Source of the DNA: Brachybacterium timonense
GTDB taxonomy: Bacteria > Actinomycetota > Actinomycetes > Actinomycetales > Dermabacteraceae
NCBI RefSeq assembly: GCF_900258505.1
Contig: NZ_LT984895.1
Location: forward strand, 2,889,441 to 2,953,440
DNA length: 64,000 bases
Reading direction: 5' to 3'
Every line of letters begins with the position of its first letter. Position 1 is the first letter of the stretch. The notes below the pieces were generated by a model. That model saw nothing but the letters and a program-made list of their open reading frames with translations. It was not told where the DNA came from and ran no database searches. Of the stretch, positions 44,618 to 53,069 are shown piece by piece. Position numbers and translations under genes: made by a program.

Positions 44618-46059
44618 ACAAGCCGCTGCGCCACATCTGGCTCGTCGTGGCAAGTCTGTTCCTGCTCTTGTTCGGGTCCACCACCTACTTCCAGGTGATC
44701 GACCAGAGCCGGCTGGAGAACGATTCGCGCAACGCCCGCACGGTCTACAACGAGTTCGGGCGCCACCGGGGCCCGCTCGTCGTGGACGGTGAAGCGATCG
44801 CATACTCCGAGAGCAACCAGGACCGGTATGGATATCAGCGCATCTACAAGCACGGTCCCCTGTACGCACCGGTGACCGGGTACTACTCGGTGGTGTACGG
44901 GTTCACGGGCATCGAGCGTTCCTTGAACGACACCCTCTCTGGAGAGTCGGATGCGCTGTTCTACCAGCGTGTGGCCGACACGCTGGCTGGCCGCGCCGCC
45001 ACCGGCGCCACTGTGGAGCTGACGCTCGACTCTGCTGCTCAGCAGGCTGCCTGGGACGGTTTGGACGGCCGACGCGGCACCGTGGTGGCGCTGGACCCGA
45101 CCACGGGCGCAATCAAAGCGCTGGTCTCCTCCCCCAGCTATGACCCGAACCAGATGGCCTCCCACACGACCTCCGAGGTGCGCGACGCCTGGAAGAGCCT
45201 GAACGATTCGTCGGATCGCCCCTTGACCAACCGTGCCATCGGCGGAGACCTGTACCCGCCGGGCTCGACGTTCAAACTGATCACCGCCGCAGCGGCGCTC
45301 GAAACGGGCGACTACACCGCCGACTCCGTCGTGCCCGGACCGGGCAGCTACCAGCTGCCGAAGTCCAGCTCGGTGCTGGCCAACCATTCCGGAGGCGACC
45401 GCACCCCGTGCGGGCCCGATGACCGCTCCACGCTCACCGAGGCGATGCGTACGTCCTGCAACACCTCCTTCGCGATGCTCGGCGTCGAGATCGGCCAGGA
45501 TGCGCTGCGGCGCACGACCGAGGAGTTCGGCTTCGGTGAGAGTCTGGAGATCCCCATGGGTGTGACCCCCTCGGGCATCGGCACGGATCTGGATGACGCA
45601 CAGCTGGCCACCACCTCCATCGGGCAGTACGAGACACGGGTGACGCCGCTGCAGATGGCGATGGTGGCAGCCGCGGTGGCGAACGACGGTGTGGTGATGG
45701 AGCCGCAGCTGGTGCAGTCGGTGCGCACCAACGACTTCGCCGAGCTGCAGAAACTCACTCCGCGGAAACTGTCGCAGCCGCTCAGCGCTGCGAACGCTCA
45801 GCAGATGCGGACGATGATGACCGCCGTTGTCGAGGACGGCACGGGCACGAGCGCCGCCATCGACGGGGCGGAGGTCGGGGGCAAGACCGGGACTGCGCAG
45901 TGGAAAGAGGGCCGCGCGCCGCACTCGTGGTTTGTCGGATATGCCCAGGATGGCGATACGCGGGTCGCGGTCGCCGTGCTGGTCGAGGAAGGCGGGTTCG
46001 GTTCCCGCGTCGCGGCCCCGATCGCGAAAGATGTCATGGAGGCGGTGATCCACGGATGA
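44614..46059 (+). CDS. pbpA: Class B penicillin-binding protein PbpA
   Basis: 481 residues from GTG 44614, overlapping the rodA stop. An N-terminal signal-anchor ('HIWLVVASLFLLLFGSTTYF') is followed by a short non-catalytic domain and a transpeptidase domain with S-T-F-K ('PPGSTFKLITAA'), S-C-N ('RTSCNTSFAML') and K-T-G ('GGKTGTAQW'). It cross-links septal or lateral peptidoglycan outside the membrane and is the partner of the adjacent SEDS polymerase. Length matches mycobacterial PbpA (~490). Confidence 0.95.
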   Translation: MNKPLRHIWLVVASLFLLLFGSTTYFQVIDQSRLENDSRNARTVYNEFGRHRGPLVVDGEAIAYSESNQDRYGYQRIYKHGPLYAPVTGYYSVVYGFTGIERSLNDTLSGESDALFYQRVADTLAGRAATGATVELTLDSAAQQAAWDGLDGRRGTVVALDPTTGAIKALVSSPSYDPNQMASHTTSEVRDAWKSLNDSSDRPLTNRAIGGDLYPPGSTFKLITAAAALETGDYTADSVVPGPGSYQLPKSSSVLANHSGGDRTPCGPDDRSTLTEAMRTSCNTSFAMLGVEIGQDALRRTTEEFGFGESLEIPMGVTPSGIGTDLDDAQLATTSIGQYETRVTPLQMAMVAAAVANDGVVMEPQLVQSVRTNDFAELQKLTPRKLSQPLSAANAQQMRTMMTAVVEDGTGTSAAIDGAEVGGKTGTAQWKEGRAPHSWFVGYAQDGDTRVAVAVLVEEGGFGSRVAAPIAKDVMEAVIHG

Positions 46060-47630
46060 AGACACGACCAGGACTCGTGCTCGAAGGACGCTACGAACTC
46101 ACCTCGCTGATCGCCACCGGCGGCATGGGCCAGGTGTGGAAGGGACGCGACCGCGAACTTGACCGCGCCATCGCCGTGAAGGTGCTGCGCGAGGAATACG
46201 CAGGTGACGAGAGCTTCCTCAAGCGATTCCGTGCCGAGGCCCGACACACGGCGGCGCTGTCGCACGATGCGATTGCCGCTCTGTACGACTACGGGGAGCT
46301 TGACGGCCGCGCCTTCATCGTGATGGAGCTGTGCCCCGGCAAACCGCTGTCGGACATCATCGAGCGCAATCCCGGTGGGCTGCCGCAGAAACGCGTGGTG
46401 AGCCTGCTGATCGATCTGGCCCGCGCACTGGACGCCGCCCACACCAAGGGTGTGGTGCACCGTGATGTGAAGCCCGAGAACATGCTGGTGGACCAGAAGA
46501 ACGGCTGGTCGATGAAGATCACCGACTTCGGTATCGCCCGCAGCGAGGACCAGGCGCGCCTGACGAAGGAAGGCCTGGTGATGGGCACCGCCCAGTACCT
46601 CTCACCCGAGCAGGCGATGGGGAAGCAGGCCACGAGCCTGTCGGACATCTACGCACTCGGCATCGTGGCGTACGAAATGCTCGTGGGGCATCGGCCGTTC
46701 ACCGGTGCCAGCCAGGTGGAGATCGCGATGGCTCAGGTGAAGCAGCAGCCGCCGGAGCTACCGGCGGACATTCACCCGGATCTGCGCCGCCTGGTGATGA
46801 TGGCGCTCGCGAAGGCACCGGCGAACCGGCCGCGCTCCGCATCAGCCGTCGCACGGATCCTGGAGTCGATCCAGCGCGGCGAAACGCCGCGATTCACCAC
46901 CGGCTCGATACCGACCACCCGCGTCGATGACCACGACTGGTCCGGCGGCGAGCGCGCCAGCAGCGGTTCGGCTGACCACTCGGGTGAGGGGGCGAGGGGT
47001 GCGTCGGGCTCGCCGGCCAAGGGCGCCTCCCCCACCGGGACGCGGACCGCGGCCATGCCGCTGCCGCTGTCCGGGCGCCGTGGCATCCGCCATCGTGCCT
47101 CCGGTGCGTCGGCCTCGTCGGGCCCGTCGGCTCTGTCTGCTTCCTCCGCATCGTCGGCCCCGGGGGCGCACCGGGACCGCCGGCGCTCCACCTCCCGCTC
47201 GGCCCCTGCGCAGGCCCAGGCGGGGTCATCGAGTCCGATCCATGGCTCGATGGCGACCGCCGCCCCCGGTGAGAAAGCAGCCGCAGCGTCCATGGCCCAA
47301 GCGCCCGCAGCTGGTCACGGGAATCCGCCGTCCTCCGCGGAGGGGTCGCAAACGCGCGGCGAGGCGACGCATGAACCAGCAGAGACGAACGCAGCGTCCG
47401 CACAGCGCGCGCCGCGCACTCAGCGCAGCACGGGCCAGCGCCTGGGGCCGTTCAGCCTTCCCGGGCTGGCGCTGCTCCTGCTGCTGGCGATCATCGTGGT
47501 GGCGATCCTGGCGTTCACCGGCGTGATCCCCATCGCGGCACTCGAAAGCGTCACGGAGTCCAGCGATCCTGCACGTACGATGGCGGGATCGGTGTGGCCG
47601 GGCCCGATCACGAGGATGGGTGAACTGTGA
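46056..47630 (+). CDS. pknA: Ser/Thr protein kinase PknA
   Basis: 524 residues from ATG 46056 (ATGA overlap with pbpA). Kinase domain ~8-270: Gly loop 'ATGGMGQVWKG', K42 in 'AIAVKVL', catalytic 'GVVHRDVKPENML', 'DFGIARSED' and activation segment 'MGTAQYLSPEQ'. A ~210-residue Ser/Ala/Gly-rich disordered linker precedes one membrane helix (~478-500) and a short external tail with no sensor domain. This linker is longer than in mycobacterial PknA (431 residues in total). It should phosphorylate cell-wall and division proteins with PknB. Confidence 0.94.
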   Translation: MKTRPGLVLEGRYELTSLIATGGMGQVWKGRDRELDRAIAVKVLREEYAGDESFLKRFRAEARHTAALSHDAIAALYDYGELDGRAFIVMELCPGKPLSDIIERNPGGLPQKRVVSLLIDLARALDAAHTKGVVHRDVKPENMLVDQKNGWSMKITDFGIARSEDQARLTKEGLVMGTAQYLSPEQAMGKQATSLSDIYALGIVAYEMLVGHRPFTGASQVEIAMAQVKQQPPELPADIHPDLRRLVMMALAKAPANRPRSASAVARILESIQRGETPRFTTGSIPTTRVDDHDWSGGERASSGSADHSGEGARGASGSPAKGASPTGTRTAAMPLPLSGRRGIRHRASGASASSGPSALSASSASSAPGAHRDRRRSTSRSAPAQAQAGSSSPIHGSMATAAPGEKAAAASMAQAPAAGHGNPPSSAEGSQTRGEATHEPAETNAASAQRAPRTQRSTGQRLGPFSLPGLALLLLLAIIVVAILAFTGVIPIAALESVTESSDPARTMAGSVWPGPITRMGEL

Positions 47631-49798
47631 GCGAAGAGAAGATGGTCCTGGGCGGTCGTTACGCTCTGGGTCGGGTGCTCGGCCACGGCGGTATGGCTGA
47701 GGTGTACCTCGCCGACGACACTCGTCTGCACCGCACGGTCGCGGTGAAGATCCTCCGCTCGGACCTGGCGCGGGACGCGAACTTCCAGGAGCGCTTCCGC
47801 CGTGAGGCCCAGAGTGCTGCTGCGCTGAATCACCCGGCGATCGTGGCCGTGTATGACACCGGCGAGGAGCACACCACGTCGATCACGGGTGCCGACCTCA
47901 CCATCCCGTACATCGTGATGGAGTACGTGCAGGGCACGACGCTGCGTGAGCACATCGATCCGGAGAACCCGATGCCCGCCGCGCGTGCCGGGGAGATCAT
48001 GGCGACACTGCTGAGCGCCCTGGAGTACTCGCATCGCGCCGGCATCGTGCACCGCGATATCAAGCCCGGCAACATCATGATCACCGAGGATGACGAGGTG
48101 AAGGTGATGGACTTCGGCATCGCCCGTGCGATCGCCGACGCCACCAGCGCGATGACCGCCACCCAGGCGGTGATGGGCACTGCCCAGTACCTCTCCCCCG
48201 AACAGGCCCGCGGCCAGATGGTGGATGCCCGATCGGACATCTACTCTGCCGCCTGCGTGATGTACGAGATGCTCACGGGCCGTCCGCCGTTCACCGGCGA
48301 CACCCCCGTCTCGATCGCCTACCAGCACGTGCGTGAGACGCCGACGGCCCCGTCGGTGTTCAACCCGCAGATCACGCAGGCGATGGACGCCGTGATCCTC
48401 ACGGGCCTGGCGAAAGACCGTGAGGAGCGCTATGCGAGCGCGGTCGCGTTCTCACGGGACATCTCCGCCGTGCTCGCCGGGCGTGAGCCGTCCCTGGTGA
48501 ACGGTGTGGTTCCGCCTGGCGCCGCGTCTGCCGAGGAGACGACGGTGCTGGGCCCCGTGGAGGGTGCCACCGAGGTGCTGCCAGCCGTGAACAGCGCCGC
48601 GCTGAACGCGGGTGCTGGTCGCCGCCGCGCGCCTGAGGCTGCCACGATGCTTTCTCCAAGCAGCCCTGCGCCGGCGCCAGTGACGGAGGAGGAGACGCCC
48701 AAGCGCCGCACCCCATGGTGGCTGCTGATACTGGTTGGTCTCGCCGTGCTCGCCGTGATCGCTGCAGTGCTCCTGTTCCTGCGTCCCTGGGACACGGGGC
48801 CTGGCAAGGTCGAGGTCCCCGATGTTGTGGGCATGGCGCAGGCCGAAGCACAGGCCGAGCTGCAAGGCGCGGGCTTGGAGGCACAGTTCACCGAGGCCAG
48901 CTCCGACACTGTGCCCAAGGGAGACGTCATCTCCACGGACCCCGAAGGCGGCCACGAGGTCGAAGAAGGCAGCAGCGTCTCGGTGGCCATCTCCACCGGT
49001 CCCGAAACGGCGAGCGTGCCGGATCTGAAGGGGAAGACACGCGACGAGGCGCAGAAGCTCTTGGACGACGCCGGCCTCGTGCTGGAAGTGGCAGGCGAGG
49101 AGGATGCGCCGAAGGCGAAGGCGGGCACCGTGACACGGACGACCCCGCAGGGTGGCGCGAGTGTCACCAAGGGCGACACCGTGCAGGTGTGGCTGGCCAG
49201 CGGCAGCGTGGAGGTTCCGGACGTCACCAAGCTCACCCTGGAAGAGGCGACCAGCCGTCTCGAGAGTCAGGGCTTTGTGGTGGAGTCCACCGAACGCGAG
49301 GACGCTGACCATGACCCGGGCACGGTGGTCGACCAGACCCCGAAGAGCGGCATGGCAGAGGTCGGGTCGACGGTGCAGCTGACCGTGGCCACGGAGGTTG
49401 GACCATCCCCGATGCCGAACGTGATCGGCCGCACCGAACAGGAAGCCCGTGACCTGCTCGAAGAAAAGGGCTGGGGCGTCGACCGGACGACCGAGCATTC
49501 CGACTCCGTGGAGAAGGGCCGGGTCATCAAGACTCAGCCCGACCCGGACACGCCCGTGGCCCCGAACGCGACCGTGACGATCATCGTGTCCGCGGGCCCT
49601 GAACCGACCCCTGAACCGACACCGGAGCCGACGCCGTCGCAGACGCCGTCTGAGACACCGACCCCGACCGAGGGGAACGGGAACGGTAATGGCAACGGGA
49701 ACGGGAACGGCAACGGGAAGACGCCTCCTGGGCAGAACCGCGACAACCCGAATCCGCGCGGCCAGAACGCGGTCGCGCCGGTGACGGGCAACCACTGA
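47627..49798 (+). CDS. pknB: PASTA-domain Ser/Thr protein kinase PknB
   Basis: 723 residues from GTG 47627 (GTGA overlap). The kinase domain (~10-275) has 'GHGGMAEVYLADD', 'VAVKILRSDL', 'GIVHRDIKPGNIMI' and 'MGTAQYLSPEQARG'. After a ~85-residue linker and one membrane helix (~366-386) come four extracytoplasmic PASTA domains starting at 'VEVPDVVGM', 'SVPDLKGKT', 'EVPDVTKLT' and 'PMPNVIGRT', which sense muropeptides or lipid II. The C-terminus is a Pro/Glu/Thr tract and a run of alternating Asn-Gly (NGNGNG) absent from mycobacterial PknB. It regulates growth and division. Confidence 0.95.
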   Translation: MSEEKMVLGGRYALGRVLGHGGMAEVYLADDTRLHRTVAVKILRSDLARDANFQERFRREAQSAAALNHPAIVAVYDTGEEHTTSITGADLTIPYIVMEYVQGTTLREHIDPENPMPAARAGEIMATLLSALEYSHRAGIVHRDIKPGNIMITEDDEVKVMDFGIARAIADATSAMTATQAVMGTAQYLSPEQARGQMVDARSDIYSAACVMYEMLTGRPPFTGDTPVSIAYQHVRETPTAPSVFNPQITQAMDAVILTGLAKDREERYASAVAFSRDISAVLAGREPSLVNGVVPPGAASAEETTVLGPVEGATEVLPAVNSAALNAGAGRRRAPEAATMLSPSSPAPAPVTEEETPKRRTPWWLLILVGLAVLAVIAAVLLFLRPWDTGPGKVEVPDVVGMAQAEAQAELQGAGLEAQFTEASSDTVPKGDVISTDPEGGHEVEEGSSVSVAISTGPETASVPDLKGKTRDEAQKLLDDAGLVLEVAGEEDAPKAKAGTVTRTTPQGGASVTKGDTVQVWLASGSVEVPDVTKLTLEEATSRLESQGFVVESTEREDADHDPGTVVDQTPKSGMAEVGSTVQLTVATEVGPSPMPNVIGRTEQEARDLLEEKGWGVDRTTEHSDSVEKGRVIKTQPDPDTPVAPNATVTIIVSAGPEPTPEPTPEPTPSQTPSETPTPTEGNGNGNGNGNGNGNGKTPPGQNRDNPNPRGQNAVAPVTGNH

Positions 49799-50445
49799 TG
49801 AGCACGACGCGCCTGCTGGTTGTCGATAACTACGACAGCTTCGTCTTCACCATCGTCGGCTACCTCGAGCAGATGGGCGCCGACTGCACCGTGGTGCGCA
49901 ATGACGCCGTGCCTCAGCTGGACTCCGGCGCCGTGGACCTCTCAGGGGCCGACGGGGTCCTCGTTTCCCCTGGGCCAGGCAATCCGGACACCGCGGGCCG
50001 TTCACTGGACGTGATCGCCGCGTGCGCCAGCGCGCGCCTGCCGATGCTCGGTGTATGCCTTGGGCATCAGGCGCTCGGGCAGCTGTTCGGCGGTCGCGTC
50101 GAGCATGCGCCGGAGCTCATGCACGGTCGCACCAGCCGCATCATCCATGAGGGCGCCAGCGTGTTCCACGGGGCACCGAGCCCGCTGACTGCCACGCGCT
50201 ACCACTCGCTGACGGTGGTGCCAGAGTCGGTTCCGGACGAACTCGAGGTCACCGCTCGCACCGAATCCGGGATCGTGATGGGGCTGGCCCACCGTGAGCT
50301 GCCGTTGCACGGGGTGCAGTTCCATCCGGAGTCGGTGATGACTGAGCACGGTCACCTGATGCTCGCGAACTTCCTGCAGCTGTGCGACGGCGTTGATGCG
50401 CTGGAGCGGTCACGAGGCCTGGCGCCGCTGCTGGCCACGAGCTGA
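49798..50445 (+). CDS. Class I glutamine amidotransferase (anthranilate/aminodeoxychorismate synthase component II)
   Basis: 215 residues; the ATG shares a base with the pknB stop (TGATG). The catalytic triad is visible: Cys in 'LGVCLGHQALGQLFG', and His/Glu in 'GVQFHPESVMTEHG'. The N-terminal 'LLVVDNYDSFVFTIVGYLEQ' is characteristic of TrpG/PabA. It supplies ammonia from glutamine to anthranilate or aminodeoxychorismate synthase; which one cannot be decided since no component I gene is adjacent. The location after pknB is conserved in many actinobacteria, where it is annotated pabA or trpG. Confidence 0.9.
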   Translation: MSTTRLLVVDNYDSFVFTIVGYLEQMGADCTVVRNDAVPQLDSGAVDLSGADGVLVSPGPGNPDTAGRSLDVIAACASARLPMLGVCLGHQALGQLFGGRVEHAPELMHGRTSRIIHEGASVFHGAPSPLTATRYHSLTVVPESVPDELEVTARTESGIVMGLAHRELPLHGVQFHPESVMTEHGHLMLANFLQLCDGVDALERSRGLAPLLATS

Positions 50446-50517
50446 CGCAGGGTCTGGCCCGTCGGCCGATCGAACGGCGCTGTCAGAGGAGATCGTCGCT
50501 GTCGGCGCCGCGGTATG

Positions 50518-50706
50518 TCAGCTGAGCAGCGGGGGCGTCGTGCCCTGCGGTGCCCCCACCAGTCCGTCGTTGAACGGCATGTATGGGGCGATTGCCGGGA
50601 ACACCCAGCCGAACAGCACCACCACGAGTGCCGCGAGGATCAGTACGGTCAGCAGGATCCGCAGCCACAGCGGGCCGGGAAGGTGTCGGAACATCCAGGC
50701 GTACAC
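50518..50706 (-). CDS. Small single-pass membrane protein of the sortase E cluster
   Basis: 62 residues from the GTG at 50706, with GGAGAGGAG 7 bases upstream inside the end of the sortase gene. A longer frame to 50781 exists but overlaps the sortase by 70 bases. The sequence 'FRHLPGPLWLRILLTVLILA' leads into one membrane helix, then 'FGWVFPAIAPYMPFNDGLVG'. This short L-P-G-P...F-P...P-F-N-D protein recurs beside class E sortases in actinobacteria as I recall. Function unknown; it may assist the sortase. Confidence 0.7.
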   Translation of the reverse strand: MYAWMFRHLPGPLWLRILLTVLILAALVVVLFGWVFPAIAPYMPFNDGLVGAPQGTTPPLLS

Positions 50707-50710
50707 GGGA

Positions 50711-51505
50711 TCACTCCTCTCCGCCGGCGAGGGCCTCGGGGATGCCGTCGGCGCGGTCGGTCCAGTAGGCGAACTTCGCATGCACGATGTAGCGCTCTCG
50801 GGCGGAGTACATGGGGTGGCAGGCGGTCAGCGTGAGCATCGCTTCGGTGGGTTCAACGGTCGGATCACCCGGCGTCGGGGCGATGACCTCGTTCTGGTCC
50901 GGGTTGACCACCTGGTGGCTGGTGACTTCGTAGACGTAGAACGCATTGCCGGTTTCGACCACGATGGGGTCGCCGGGCTTGAGGCGGGCGATGTCCTCGA
51001 AGGGGCGTCCGTAGGTGTTGCGGTGCCCGGCCACGGAGAAGTTGCCCACCTGGCCCGGTAGCGCGGTCTCTGGGTAGTGGCCGACGCCCTTGACGTTGAG
51101 GACTTTCTCCAGGCTGACGCCTTCGGCGAGTGGGAAACGCGTACGGTCGAAGGCGGGCACATGCATGGTGCCGAACACCATGTCCATGCCGTTCAGCTCG
51201 GGTACAGGTGGTGGCCCTTCCTGGCGCGGGGCGATGCGCTCCTTGTCCACACTGCCCCACTCGCGGTCGAGCTCGGCCACGATGCCTTCCTGCTCACGGT
51301 CTGCCACCACGTCGGTCCACCACAACTGCCAGGTGAGGAACAGCAGCAGGAGCACACCCAGGGTGATCAGCAGCTCGCCGGCGACGCCGACCACAGCAGA
51401 CACGGTGCCGCCGCGGCGTTCAGATCGCCGCCTGCCCTCACCGCGCGTGCGGGCTTCGCTGTCCGCGGGGGATGCCCCCTGGGAACGATGTGTCGGGGAC
51501 ATCAT
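50711..51505 (-). CDS. Class E sortase
   Basis: 264 residues: basic cytoplasmic N-terminus, one membrane helix (~38-62, 'LLITLGVLLLLFLTWQLWW') and an extracytoplasmic sortase domain (~95-250). Catalytic residues: His in 'FSVAGHRNTYGRPF', Cys in 'MLTLTACHPMYSARERYIVH', and the downstream Arg. The T-x-C-H-P sequence marks class E, which typically recognises LAxTG-type signals and anchors housekeeping proteins to peptidoglycan. The ATG overlaps the DUF881 stop (ATGA). No substrate with an obvious sorting signal was found in the window. Confidence 0.9.
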   Translation of the reverse strand: MMSPTHRSQGASPADSEARTRGEGRRRSERRGGTVSAVVGVAGELLITLGVLLLLFLTWQLWWTDVVADREQEGIVAELDREWGSVDKERIAPRQEGPPPVPELNGMDMVFGTMHVPAFDRTRFPLAEGVSLEKVLNVKGVGHYPETALPGQVGNFSVAGHRNTYGRPFEDIARLKPGDPIVVETGNAFYVYEVTSHQVVNPDQNEVIAPTPGDPTVEPTEAMLTLTACHPMYSARERYIVHAKFAYWTDRADGIPEALAGGEE

Positions 51506-52308
51506 CCTGCCTTCGCGATGTCGATAGTGAGGGAGCCGTCGAAGCCAGGAAGGGTGGCATCCGGAAGGTCCTCGATCGTCTCCCCCAGCCCTACGTAGGC
51601 GACCCAGTCACGGTACACCTGGACCGCATGGGAGTCATCAAGAGCGTGCCGCATGCTCTGTGTGTTCCCGATCGCTGTGACGATGAACGGCGGCGAGTAC
51701 ACGCGGCCTTCGAGCAACAGTGTGTTTCCGGCGCAGCGGAACGCGCTGCCCGCCACGACCCGCTGGTCTTGCAGCATCATCGCTTCAGCTCCGCCGGCCC
51801 AGAGTGCGTTGATATACGACTCGAGGTCTTGCTGGTGGACCACGAGGTCGTCGGGGCCGACGTCCGGCAGAGTTCCGAGCACCCCTTCCGGGGCGTCGCT
51901 GAGGGAGATGCGCAGACCGGGCCCGTGCACTTCGGTCAGCCCCACGGCTTCGGAGTAGCGCTGCAGTTCACGGGCGGTGGAGTCGCCCTGCTGGGCAGTG
52001 AGCTCATCCACCTGGGCTCGCTTGCGCCGCGCTTCTGTTTCCAGGGTTGAGATCTCCCGCTCGCGTCGGCGCAGAATATCGGCGGTGGTTGAGACGTCGT
52101 CGCGGATTGCACCGCCGGCTGACGTGCGGGCGCTGGTGGCGAACAGTATTCCGGCCAGACCCATGACGGCGCCGACCCCCACTGTGCCGACGGTGCGACG
52201 GGTCGGGCGCGGTGAACCGCCCGTCGGCGCCGGTGTCGTGCCAGCGCGCAACGCGGTGTCAGCCGAGGTTGTCTCCTGCGGCGTCGGATCGCTGTCCCGT
52301 TCCTGCAT
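51502..52308 (-). CDS. DUF881 family membrane protein
   Basis: 268 residues. The Pro/Thr-rich cytoplasmic N-terminus is followed by a single membrane helix (~43-62) and a coiled coil (~70-110, 'DILRRREREISTLETEARRK'). The DUF881 domain comes next ('GPGLRISLSDAP', 'VVHQQDLESYINALWAGGAE', 'GNTLLLEGRVYSPPFIVTAIG'). Proteins of this family sit near division genes in actinobacteria and Firmicutes and are thought to act at the envelope. First gene of a three-gene minus-strand operon divergent from crgA. Confidence 0.85.
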   Translation of the reverse strand: MQERDSDPTPQETTSADTALRAGTTPAPTGGSPRPTRRTVGTVGVGAVMGLAGILFATSARTSAGGAIRDDVSTTADILRRREREISTLETEARRKRAQVDELTAQQGDSTARELQRYSEAVGLTEVHGPGLRISLSDAPEGVLGTLPDVGPDDLVVHQQDLESYINALWAGGAEAMMLQDQRVVAGSAFRCAGNTLLLEGRVYSPPFIVTAIGNTQSMRHALDDSHAVQVYRDWVAYVGLGETIEDLPDATLPGFDGSLTIDIAKAG

Positions 52309-52350
52309 TACACCCCCTCACATCGCGGTGTCGCATCAGCTTCACGTCGC

Positions 52351-52375
52351 GTGCTCAGCTCGTGAGCACTAATCT
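52351..52375 (+). promoter_or_regulatory. Inverted repeat adjoining a probable -10 element, upstream of crgA
   Basis: GTGCTCA (52351-52357), spacer GCTCG, TGAGCAC (52363-52369): perfect 7-bp arms, followed at once by TAATCT (52370-52375), a plausible -10 hexamer reading towards crgA. The site lies in the 146-base divergent gap between DUF881 and crgA and could be an operator that controls one or both genes. Confidence 0.45.
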
Positions 52376-52454
52376 AGGTCACGGCTTGTCGACCGGCAGG
52401 CCCGCGCGGAGACATCTTTCGCGCGCCGTGGACGTCGAGGGAGCATCAAGCGAC

Positions 52455-53069
52455 ATGGCCAGGAGCAAGCGGGCGCGACGCAACGCGCAGGCGACGACCC
52501 CGGCAACCACGAAGAGCCAGGCCACGGATGTGGACGACGACGCGACGCCCGCCGAGGCCAACGATCCCCGCGAGGCCGCCGATGCCACGGAGGCGGGTGA
52601 CGCCTCCGCAGACGACGCCGACGCTGCGGACGCCACGGATTCCGGAGCGTCCTCGACGGAGCAGCCTTCGCGCACCGCCAGCAAGAAGACGGCTGCAGCG
52701 AAGACCTCGACGAAGACCACGTCAGGTTCCTCGGACACCGCACGGAAGGTGACGGACCCGAAGAAGAAAAAGTCCGCGGCTTCGTCCCCGACGGCTCAGA
52801 AGGCGAAGGACGCCGCGACGAAGCGCAGCCCGAAGGCGTCGGCTGCTCAGGAGAGTGCCCGCACCCGCAAGCGTCGAGTCGCCGCGGCCGCACCGAACCC
52901 GCCGTGGCTGATCCCTGCCGCACTGACGCTGCTGATCGGTGGCCTCGTCTACCTGGTGACGTATTACCTGTCCTCCGGAACGCTGCCGCTGTCGATCGGT
53001 GACTGGAACCTCGCCGTCGGCTTCGGAATGATGATGCTCGGCGGCGGCCTGCTCATGTTCTGGAAGTGA
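52455..53069 (+). CDS. crgA: Cell division protein CrgA with long N-terminal extension
   Basis: 204 residues from ATG 52455 (GAGGGAG about 11 bases upstream). The C-terminal ~65 residues match CrgA: two membrane helices in 'NPPWLIPAALTLLIGGLVYL' and 'LAVGFGMMMLGGGLLMFW', joined by a 'GDWN' turn. CrgA recruits FtsI/FtsQ to the division site. Normal CrgA is about 90 residues; here a ~135-residue cytoplasmic tail precedes it, acidic first (Asp/Ala/Glu) and then strongly basic (Lys/Ser/Thr/Ala). The next gene's GTG overlaps its stop. Confidence 0.9.
   Translation: MARSKRARRNAQATTPATTKSQATDVDDDATPAEANDPREAADATEAGDASADDADAADATDSGASSTEQPSRTASKKTAAAKTSTKTTSGSSDTARKVTDPKKKKSAASSPTAQKAKDAATKRSPKASAAQESARTRKRRVAAAAPNPPWLIPAALTLLIGGLVYLVTYYLSSGTLPLSIGDWNLAVGFGMMMLGGGLLMFWK

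Noticed and set aside
44131-46065. 644-codon minus-strand open frame opposite rodA/pbpA
   Set aside because: Antisense of two overlapping conserved genes; no start signal or protein motif.
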